In this document: positions 44,074 to 50,803 of the stretch, piece after piece
Position numbering within the stretch: position 1 is the first letter of the stretch
Layout: each line of letters opens with the position of its first letter
Assembly: GCA_011525695.1 (NCBI GenBank)
Contig: WYBX01000154.1
Span: 112,248 to 176,247, forward strand
Direction of reading: 5' to 3'
Length of the DNA stretch: 64,000 nt
Source of the DNA: Verrucomicrobiia bacterium
GTDB taxonomy: Bacteria; Verrucomicrobiota; Verrucomicrobiia; Opitutales; Opitutaceae
The notes under the pieces: model-generated
What the model saw: the letters and a program-made list of their open reading frames with translations, nothing else
What the model was told of the DNA's origin: nothing
Database searches by the model: none
Program-made: the position numbers and the translations under genes

Positions 44074-45060
44074 ATGCCCCTGCAAACCTACCTTGTTCCC
44101 GAGGGCATCCGCGCGCTGCGGGCCGATCGGGCGCTCGCGCTCGCATTCCCGGAGCACAGCCGGACCGCGCTGCAGCGCGCCTTCGACGCCGGCCACGTTA
44201 CGCGAGGTGGGGTGGCGATCACGCGCGACCAGCCAGTCCGCGGGGGCGATCGGATTGAATTCGGATTTCCCGATGTGGTGCCGGCGGAACTGCGGGCGGT
44301 GGACATCCCACTGGATGTGCTTTTCGAAGACCGGCACATGCTCGCCGTGAACAAGGCCTCGGGGATGATCGTGCATCCAGGTGTGGCGACAGGTGAGGAC
44401 ACGCTGGTGCACGCCCTGCTGGCGCATTGCGCTGACAGCCTCAGCGGAATCGGCGGGGTCGAACGTCCGGGAATCGTGCACCGGCTGGACAAGGAAACCA
44501 CCGGGGTGATCGTGGTGGCGAAGACCGACCGGGCGCACCGTGCGCTGGCGGATCAGTTCGCCACGCGATCATTGAGAAAGGAGTACGTTGCGCTGGTGGC
44601 GGGGGTGCCGCCGTTGTTGAGCGGGACCATCAACCGGGGGATTGCGCGGCACCCGACCCACCGGCACCGGATGACGGTGGGTGAGGGCGGCAAGCCGGCC
44701 CGGACCGACTGGGAGCGCGGCGAGGTTTTTGGGGAAATGGCAGCCCTGCTCCGGTGCCAGATTTTCACCGGACGGACGCACCAGATCCGCGTGCATTTGA
44801 AGTCGATCGGACATCCGATCCTGGGCGACCTGGTTTACGGCTGGAAGCCGGACCCGCGGCTGGCCCGGCAGCCCGAACGCGTGATGCTGCATGCGGCGCG
44901 GCTTGTGCTCTCGCATCCGATCAGCGGCAAGGAACTGGATTTGCGCGCGCCGCTGCCCGAGGACTTCGAGTTGCTGATGAAGGCGCTGCGCAAGGCGGGC
45001 CGGGCCAACTCGCCACTCAAGAAAAGAAATCAGCGAGCCAATCCGCGGCAGGGGGCTTGA
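44074..45060 (+). CDS. RluA-family RNA pseudouridine synthase
   Basis: This 328-residue protein has an N-terminal S4-like RNA-binding domain (residues about 12-65), then the catalytic domain with HRLDKETTG, where Asp139 is the nucleophile. Further family strings are LAVNKASGMIVHPG and CQIFTGRTHQIRVHLKSIGHPILGDLVYG. The combination with an S4 domain matches the RluD/RluC subgroup that modifies 23S rRNA; the exact target is not determined. The frame is open upstream to 43924, but ATG 44074 begins the S4 domain properly. The last 20 residues are basic. Confidence 0.92.
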   Translation: MPLQTYLVPEGIRALRADRALALAFPEHSRTALQRAFDAGHVTRGGVAITRDQPVRGGDRIEFGFPDVVPAELRAVDIPLDVLFEDRHMLAVNKASGMIVHPGVATGEDTLVHALLAHCADSLSGIGGVERPGIVHRLDKETTGVIVVAKTDRAHRALADQFATRSLRKEYVALVAGVPPLLSGTINRGIARHPTHRHRMTVGEGGKPARTDWERGEVFGEMAALLRCQIFTGRTHQIRVHLKSIGHPILGDLVYGWKPDPRLARQPERVMLHAARLVLSHPISGKELDLRAPLPEDFELLMKALRKAGRANSPLKKRNQRANPRQGA

Positions 45061-45142
45061 TTGGTTTGCAGATGGCTCGGAAGATTGCTGTTCCCCACGA
45101 CTGGCCTTGGTTCATGTTGCCTTGATTCGCGGGAATTCGCGT

Positions 45143-46081
45143 TCATTCGTTCTCGGCCAGCATTTCGTCGGCCACGCCGAAGCGAAGGCTGAAGACCGAA
45201 TTCTGAAACGCGCCATAGCCGCCGATTTCAGCGAGGGCGATGAACGTGGCCAGGGCAGTGGGAAAGACATCGGCGCGGGCCGGAGGAAGACCAGGCAACT
45301 GCTTGCGCTCGGCGAGCGTCATGCCACCGATCTCCTGCAGGAGAGCGCGCAATTGCCCGACGCTGATGGTCGGGTCCGTCGACTCAAACGGGATTCCCTC
45401 GCGCGTCCCCAGGATGGTCCGGACGTTCGTGATGGTGCCTCCCGTGCCGACGGCGACGGCTCCGGCTGGCAGCGACAATCGAAAGCCGCCTGCCGCCACC
45501 GTCGCGGCGACTTCGGCGGAAATCCGCACGGCGGCGGAGGCCGGAAACGGACCGGCCGGATTCGTTACAAACCGCTCCATCAGCCGGACACAGCCCAGTT
45601 GCAGGCTCACCGCCTGCTCAATCTGGCGCCGGCGGAACGCAAGGCACTCGAGGCTGCCGCCGCCCAGATCGAAGACATTGAAGTCCTGCTGTTGGCGCAG
45701 CGCAGGGTCACAGGTGAGCCCGCGCCCGATCAGGCTGGCTTCCTCGGCACCGTCGAGAAGCCGGACGTCGTGGCCGGTGGCGGCGCGAAGCCGGGCGCGG
45801 AAATCGGCGCCATTCGCGGCATCGCGGACCGCGCTGGTTGCGACCACGCTAATCCGGCGCGGGGAAAAGCGGGCGGCATCGGCCAGCAGCGAACTGACCG
45901 CTTCGATGCCCCGGGCCATCGCGGCATCGCCCAGCCGCGGATTCCGCGCACCGAGCCCGCCGCTGATCCGGGCATCGATCGTGCGGAGGTGAAGGGGCTC
46001 GACCCCGCCGCCCGAAGCGCGGGTGGCAACGAGAATTTTTATGGAATTGCTGCCGAGATCGATGACAGCGACAGAGGTCAT
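45143..46081 (-). CDS. Ppx/GppA-family phosphatase
   Basis: This 312-residue protein starts at ATG 46081 (MTSVAVIDLGSNSIKILVA); upstream codons to 46159 do not fit. It has the acetate/sugar kinase/HSP70-type ATPase fold with the phosphate loop DLGSNS, ATSAVRDAANG, and FDLGGGSLECLAF. Ppx/GppA enzymes hydrolyse polyphosphate or pppGpp. The protein is the short two-domain form without the C-terminal HD-like domain of E. coli Ppx, so the preferred substrate is uncertain. rsmI lies upstream on the same strand, separated by a hairpin. Confidence 0.92.
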   Translation of the reverse strand: MTSVAVIDLGSNSIKILVATRASGGGVEPLHLRTIDARISGGLGARNPRLGDAAMARGIEAVSSLLADAARFSPRRISVVATSAVRDAANGADFRARLRAATGHDVRLLDGAEEASLIGRGLTCDPALRQQQDFNVFDLGGGSLECLAFRRRQIEQAVSLQLGCVRLMERFVTNPAGPFPASAAVRISAEVAATVAAGGFRLSLPAGAVAVGTGGTITNVRTILGTREGIPFESTDPTISVGQLRALLQEIGGMTLAERKQLPGLPPARADVFPTALATFIALAEIGGYGAFQNSVFSLRFGVADEMLAENE

Positions 46082-46120
46082 TCGTGATGCCGGCGCTGGG
46101 CGGCATGCTTCAACCCATTT

Positions 46121-46139
46121 CCACGGCGGGACGCCGTGG
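46121..46139. terminator. Hairpin between rsmI and the Ppx/GppA gene
   Basis: CCACGGCG-GGA-CGCCGTGG is a perfect 8-bp stem with a 3-base loop, about 37 bases past the rsmI stop and 40 bases before the Ppx/GppA start. It lacks a T-tract, so it may be a REP-like unit or a partial terminator. Confidence 0.6.
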
Positions 46140-46175
46140 TCGCTACGCGGTGTTTCCATCGACGGATATCACGGG

Positions 46176-46886
46176 TCAAAGTTCGAAATCGACCGGCGCA
46201 ATCAGCAGGACGAACTCGCCCTTCAGGCTGGCCTGGGCCAGACGCGACTGCACGTCCGCGGCCGGTCCCGTGAAAAACGTTTCGTGGACCTTGGTGACTT
46301 CCTTCGCGACGCAGACGACGCGGCCGGGGCCCAGGGTTTCGACCAGTTCCCGCACCGCCTTTTCGATCCGATGGCAGCTTTCGTAGAGCGCGAGCGTGTA
46401 GTCGAAATCACGGTACTTCTCAAAGAAGGCAATCCGGGCGGCACTCTTTGGGGGCAGGAATCCGACAAAGAGGAAGCCATTAGTGGGCAGGCCGCTCGCG
46501 CTGAGCACGGCCGTGAGGGCGCTCGGGCCGGGGACCGGCACGACGGTCACTCCCTGTCGCCGGCAGGCGCGGACGATCCGGAATCCGGGATCGCTCAGTC
46601 CTGGCGTCCCGGCATCGCTGACCACCGCGACGGACTTTCCCGCCACCAGCTGCGCGGCCAGCCGATCGGCCGCACCGGTTTCATTATGCTCGTGATACGC
46701 GACGAGTTCCCTGTGGATGCCAAGCCGGGTGAGCAGGGCGCCGGTGGTGCGGGTGTCCTCGCAGGCGACGAGGTCGACACCCGCGAGAATCGCCTGCGCA
46801 CGCGGGGTCAGATCGGCCAGGTTGCCGATGGGCGTCGCAACGACGTAGAGATGGCCAGGCCGGGGAGTGAGCGAGGCGTTTTCCAC
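46176..46886 (-). CDS. rsmI: 16S rRNA (cytidine(1402)-2'-O)-methyltransferase
   Basis: This 236-residue SAM-dependent enzyme belongs to the tetrapyrrole-methylase fold. It has HLYVVATPIGNLADLTPRA, VACEDTRTTGALL, AYHEHNE, VVSDAGTPGLSDPGFRIVRAC and PVPGPSALTAVLSASGL, all RsmI-specific. It 2'-O-methylates C1402 of 16S rRNA in the decoding centre. The GTG at 46886 is chosen because it begins just before the conserved part and after the stop of the upstream small lipoprotein; the frame stays open to 47015. The protein is shorter than E. coli RsmI (no C-terminal domain). Confidence 0.9.
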   Translation of the reverse strand: MENASLTPRPGHLYVVATPIGNLADLTPRAQAILAGVDLVACEDTRTTGALLTRLGIHRELVAYHEHNETGAADRLAAQLVAGKSVAVVSDAGTPGLSDPGFRIVRACRRQGVTVVPVPGPSALTAVLSASGLPTNGFLFVGFLPPKSAARIAFFEKYRDFDYTLALYESCHRIEKAVRELVETLGPGRVVCVAKEVTKVHETFFTGPAADVQSRLAQASLKGEFVLLIAPVDFEL

Positions 46887-46887
46887 G

Positions 46888-46908
46888 GGTTTTCGCCCAG
46901 CGAAAACC
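46888..46908. terminator. Hairpin between the small lipoprotein gene and rsmI
   Basis: GGTTTTCGC-CCA-GCGAAAACC is a perfect 9-bp stem with a 3-base loop. It fills exactly the gap between the lipoprotein stop (46909-46911) and the rsmI GTG start (46886). It could limit read-through or mask the rsmI start in mRNA. Confidence 0.65.
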
Positions 46909-47073
46909 TCAACGCCCGCTGGGTGCGCCCATGCCGGGAATCTGTCCTTCCCAGCCGGCGGGCTGGCTCCACGGAATCGAAGACTGCTTCGGACCGCGGG
47001 TGGAACAGCCGGCAAGGAGTGCCCCGAATCCGAGCAGGCAGGCGAAGAGGACGGTTTTCTGGAAGGCGGTCAT
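46909..47073 (-). CDS. Very small lipoprotein (54 residues)
   Basis: MTAFQKTVLFACLLGFGALLAGC gives a full lipoprotein signal with lipobox Cys23, followed by a 31-residue mature part (STRGPKQSSIPWSQPAGWEG and a PGMG tail). The PWSQPAGWEGQIPGM string resembles short lipoproteins I associate with Verrucomicrobiota, but no function is known. The start ATG 47073 is preferred over the longer open frame to 47184, which has a poor N-terminus. It precedes rsmI on the same strand with a 22-bp gap occupied by a hairpin. It should be anchored to a membrane. Confidence 0.7.
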   Translation of the reverse strand: MTAFQKTVLFACLLGFGALLAGCSTRGPKQSSIPWSQPAGWEGQIPGMGAPSGR

Positions 47074-47224
47074 GGTTTCGCGAAGTAATACGGTCGAACC
47101 GGGTTTGTGCAAGATCCGGTGGAACGAGCCGGGTAATCCCCGGTGGTCCCTCGGTCTCGGAAGATCGTGAGGAGGCAGGGTCATGGCCCGTCAAACGGGG
47201 CGCGACGGCCTCGATGCGATTCCA

Positions 47225-48805
47225 TCAAAATATCCGGTAAGTTGATTCGACCGCGGGCTTTCGGGCGCGCTTCTTGACGCCGGTATTCCGGTTGGCTGCG
47301 AGTCGCTCGAGGATCTTGAAGACATGCTCGGCCTTGTCGGGTACTCCGAGCCGATCCGCCAGCCCCTCGGCCGAAAACGACTCGCCGGGCGCCGACCGCA
47401 GCGCCTCGACAATCCTTAGTTTCAACGCGATCACGCCGCCGGCCGCCTTCTTGCCCGCTTCAACCCCGGGCTGGTGGTAGGCGTTGATCCCGATCAACGA
47501 GGCATACAAGCCCACGACCCGTTCATAGAGCGCGATCAGCATGCCCAGCGTCCGCGGCGAAACATCGGGAACCGTGAGCGTGATCGACTGCCGGTCCTTC
47601 TCGGTCAGCGCATCGCGGGTGCCGAGCAGGAAGCCCTGCAGATAGTCTCCGGCCGTGATCCCGGGCTCGACATCGAGGGAGCTCTTTGCGGCGCGATCCT
47701 TCAACACCTCGATGAAGGTGACGAAGAAGTTGTTCACACCTTCCCGCAGCTGCTGGACATAGGCGTGCTGATCCGTCGAGCCTTTGTTGCCGTAGACGGC
47801 GATCCCCTGGTTGACGACACGGCCCTGCAGATCGGTCTCCTTGCCGAGCGACTCCATGACGAGTTGCTGGAGATAGCGGGAGAACAACAGGAGCCGATCC
47901 TTGTACGGGAGCACGACCATGTCGCGCGAGCCGCGGCCATCGGTCGCGAACATCCACATGAGCGCGAGAAGCGCGGCGGGATTCTGCGCCGTGGTGGGAG
48001 TGCGGGTCAGCTCGTCCATCGCGGCCGCGCCGTCGAGCATGGCCTGAATGTCGATGCCTTGGAGAGCGGCCGGCAGCAGCCCGACGGCGCTGAGCTCACT
48101 GGTCCGTCCGCCGACCCAATCCCACATGGCGAAGCGGGCCAGCCAGCCGTCCTGCTGGGCGGTCTGATCGAGCTTCGAGCCGGAGCCGGTGACGGCGACA
48201 AAGTGCCTCGACGGCTCCAGGCCGGCGGCCTTGAACGCCGCGATGGCTTCGAGCATGCCATTGCGGGTTTCCGCCGTGCCGCCCGATTTCGAAATGACGA
48301 CCACCAGCGTCTTGGCGAGCTGGCGATGCAGCGTGGCCAGCACCAAATCGATGCCATCGGGATCGGTATTGTCGAAAAAGGAGACGGCCAGCCGGTCCTT
48401 GCGCGGATTCCCCAGGGCATGGTGCACGAGCTGCGGCCCGAGGGCGGAGCCGCCAATCCCGATCACGAGAAGATGGCGAAACCTTCCCCGCGGTCCCGCG
48501 ATTTCGCCGGCGTGGACTTTCCGGGCAAACTCCTTGATGGCCGCGAGCGTCGAGACGATCTCGTCGGTTATTTGCGGGTTGGGCGCGAGGTGAGGGGCGC
48601 GGAGCCAGTAGTGGCCGACCATCCGGTTTTCGTCCGGATTGGCCACTGCTCCCGCCTCGAGCGCGGTCATCGCGGCAAACGCCGCCTGCATGCGCGGTTC
48701 CATGGCCGCGAGAAAATCGTCGGGAAACGGGATCCGGCTGATGTCGAGCGAAACGCCGAGATCGGCGTTGTGAAGGAAATACGTCTTAAAGCGCGACCAG
48801 TTCAT
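47225..48805 (-). CDS. pgi: Glucose-6-phosphate isomerase
   Basis: This 526-residue enzyme interconverts glucose 6-phosphate and fructose 6-phosphate. Motifs include LLVIGIGGSALGPQLVHHAL, VISKSGGTAETRNG (sugar-phosphate binding), the GGRTSELSAVGLL segment, and KGSTDQHAYVQQLREG with the active-site region. The C-terminal 70 residues (about 455-526: LKLRIVEALRSAPGESFSAEGLADRLGVPDKAEHVFKILERLAAN) form an extra domain with winged-helix-like spacing; a comparable tail occurs in some cyanobacterial enzymes. The start ATG 48805 is the natural one. ilvD lies upstream on the same strand. Confidence 0.96.
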   Translation of the reverse strand: MNWSRFKTYFLHNADLGVSLDISRIPFPDDFLAAMEPRMQAAFAAMTALEAGAVANPDENRMVGHYWLRAPHLAPNPQITDEIVSTLAAIKEFARKVHAGEIAGPRGRFRHLLVIGIGGSALGPQLVHHALGNPRKDRLAVSFFDNTDPDGIDLVLATLHRQLAKTLVVVISKSGGTAETRNGMLEAIAAFKAAGLEPSRHFVAVTGSGSKLDQTAQQDGWLARFAMWDWVGGRTSELSAVGLLPAALQGIDIQAMLDGAAAMDELTRTPTTAQNPAALLALMWMFATDGRGSRDMVVLPYKDRLLLFSRYLQQLVMESLGKETDLQGRVVNQGIAVYGNKGSTDQHAYVQQLREGVNNFFVTFIEVLKDRAAKSSLDVEPGITAGDYLQGFLLGTRDALTEKDRQSITLTVPDVSPRTLGMLIALYERVVGLYASLIGINAYHQPGVEAGKKAAGGVIALKLRIVEALRSAPGESFSAEGLADRLGVPDKAEHVFKILERLAANRNTGVKKRARKPAVESTYRIF

Positions 48806-48816
48806 GGGAATGGAAA

Positions 48817-48946
48817 GTAGCGGGTAGCGAGTAGCGGGTAGCGAGTAGGAAATTCCTACCGGGCACGAATCTCGGCTTCGAAATTCGTGCGCGGAAATCG
48901 GAAAGACGCCAAAGCGGAGGGATGCTCGCTACCCGCTACTCGCTAC
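48817..48946. repeat. Mirrored heptanucleotide repeats between ilvD and pgi
   Basis: Four 7-bp units GTAGCGG, GTAGCGA, GTAGCGG, GTAGCGA (48817-48844) are followed, after a spacer, by three units on the other strand: TCGCTAC, CCGCTAC, TCGCTAC (48926-48946). Between them is a hairpin, GCACGAAT (48863-48870) with ATTCGTGC (48883-48890). The whole forms a long inverted structure filling the spacer and starting about 12 bp upstream of the pgi start. Confidence 0.88.
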
Positions 48947-48953
48947 TTCCGTT

Positions 48954-50657
48954 TCACAGGTATTTGTCCGTGACGGCGCCCTCGGAGGCGCTGGTGACGA
49001 GCTTGGCGTACTTGGCCAGAACCCCGCGGGTTTCCTTTGGCTTGCGGGGCCGCCAGGCCTTCAGCCGGGCTTTGAGTTCCTTGGGCGAGATATCGAGCGT
49101 GAGCTCGTTCCGGACCGCATCGATGATGATGGGATCCCCTTGCTGGATGACGCCGATGGGGCCGCCGCATGCGGCCTCGGGTGTGATGTGGCCGACCACG
49201 AAGCCATGGCTGCCGCCCGAGAAACGGCCGTCGGTGATGAGCGCGACGTCCTTGCCGAGGCCCTTGCCCATGATCGCACTCGTGGGCGAAAGCATCTCAC
49301 GCATGCCCGGCCCGCCGACCGGGCCCTCGTTGCGGATCACGACGACATGACCGGCCTTCACGCGCCCCTTGAGAATGGCATGGAGGGCGGCTTCCTCGCC
49401 TTCGAAGACGATGGCGCGGCCGGAGAAGGTCAGCCCCTCCTTGCCGGAGATTTTGGCGACGGCGCCCTGCGGGGCGAGGTTGCCATAAAGGATCCGGAGA
49501 TGGCTGTCGGGCTTGATCGGATTATTGAACGGGTGAACGACGTCCTGATCCGTTGGGTACGGCTTCACGTGGCGGAGATTCTCGGCGACGGTCTTGCCGG
49601 TCACCGTGAGGCAGTCGCCATGGAGCAGCCCGTGGTCGAGCAGCACCTTCATCAGCGGTGGGAGCCCGCCGATCCGGGTGAGGTGCACCATGCCGTACTT
49701 TCCGGAAGGCCTGAGGTCGGCGAGGACCGGCACCCGTTTGCCAATCTTCGTGAAGTCGTCGATCGAGAGCCTTACTCCGCAGGCGTGGGCCATCGCGAGC
49801 AGATGCAGGACGGCGTTGGTCGAGCCGCCGAGGGCGATGGAGACCGTGATCGCATTCTCGAACGCCTTTCGCGTCATGATGTCGCGCGGCGTGATTCCGG
49901 CCTTGAGCAGCGCCACGGCCGCGGCACCGGCGCGACGGCAGTCCTCCTTCTTTTCATCGCTGATGGCAATCTGGGCGGAGCTGTTGGGCAGGCTCATGCC
50001 GAGTGCCTCGATGGCTGAGGCCATCGTATTGGCCGTGTACATGCCTCCGCAGGATCCGGCTCCCGGGACCGAGCAGGCCTCGATCTTGGCGAGTCCGGCG
50101 TCGTCGATCTTGCCGGCGGCATGCTGGCCGATCGCCTCGTAAACCGAAACGATGTCGCATTCCTTCCGGGAGTCCGGATGAATCCCAGGCAGGATCGTGC
50201 CGCCGTACACGAATACGCCCGGCCGGTTCAGCCGGGCCAGGGCCATCAGGCAACCCGGCATGTTCTTGTCACACCCGCCGATGGCAACGACGGCGTCGAA
50301 GCCCTCGCCGCCGGCCACGGTCTCGATCGAGTCGGCGATCACCTCGCGCGAGACGAGGGAATAGCGCATGCCCGGCGTGCCCATGCTGATCCCATCGGAA
50401 ACGGTGATGGTGCCGAAGATGATCGCCTTGCCGCCGGCGGCATTTGCACCGGCCTCGGCGTTCACCGCCAGCTTGTCGATGTGCATGTTGCAGGGCGTGA
50501 CCATGCTCCAGAGCGAGGCGATGCCGACGATCGGTTTCTTGAAATCGGCCTCCGTGAAACCGACCGGCCGGAGCATCGAGCGCGCGCCGGCGCGGCTGGG
50601 CCCGTCATGGATGACGGAGGAATGAGGACGCAAGGGATCGGGATTCGCAGCGTTCAT
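48954..50657 (-). CDS. ilvD: Dihydroxy-acid dehydratase
   Basis: This 567-residue Fe-S enzyme converts 2,3-dihydroxy-isovalerate and -methylvalerate into the 2-keto acids of valine and isoleucine synthesis. Fe-S ligands are in TPCNMH, GGCDKNMPG and GAGSCGGMYTANTM. Substrate and Mg2+ residues lie in SDGISMGTPGMRYSL, the ILYGNLAPQGAVAK segment and DGRFSGG. Start ATG 50657 (MNAANPDPLRPHSSVIHDG) fits the family; an open frame upstream to 50744 does not. No other ilv gene is adjacent. Confidence 0.96.
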   Translation of the reverse strand: MNAANPDPLRPHSSVIHDGPSRAGARSMLRPVGFTEADFKKPIVGIASLWSMVTPCNMHIDKLAVNAEAGANAAGGKAIIFGTITVSDGISMGTPGMRYSLVSREVIADSIETVAGGEGFDAVVAIGGCDKNMPGCLMALARLNRPGVFVYGGTILPGIHPDSRKECDIVSVYEAIGQHAAGKIDDAGLAKIEACSVPGAGSCGGMYTANTMASAIEALGMSLPNSSAQIAISDEKKEDCRRAGAAAVALLKAGITPRDIMTRKAFENAITVSIALGGSTNAVLHLLAMAHACGVRLSIDDFTKIGKRVPVLADLRPSGKYGMVHLTRIGGLPPLMKVLLDHGLLHGDCLTVTGKTVAENLRHVKPYPTDQDVVHPFNNPIKPDSHLRILYGNLAPQGAVAKISGKEGLTFSGRAIVFEGEEAALHAILKGRVKAGHVVVIRNEGPVGGPGMREMLSPTSAIMGKGLGKDVALITDGRFSGGSHGFVVGHITPEAACGGPIGVIQQGDPIIIDAVRNELTLDISPKELKARLKAWRPRKPKETRGVLAKYAKLVTSASEGAVTDKYL

Positions 50658-50737
50658 GGGAAAATTCGGCGCAGGAGACCAGACGACCGGCGGACGGGCA
50701 AGTGCGTTTGCAAATACGCCGGCGCGCGGGCCGCGGA

Positions 50738-50766
50738 TTGACATGCGAACCTCATGTATCCATTAG
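50738..50766 (+). promoter_or_regulatory. Possible promoter of the TonB receptor gene
   Basis: TTGACA (50738-50743) is a perfect -35 box, with a 17-bp spacer to CATTAG (50761-50766), a weak -10. It sits about 40 bp before the ATG at 50804. This is a sequence-only guess. Confidence 0.35.
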
Positions 50767-50803
50767 CTGCCGGCGTTCCCAGGCACCATAACCCCTGACT
50801 GCC

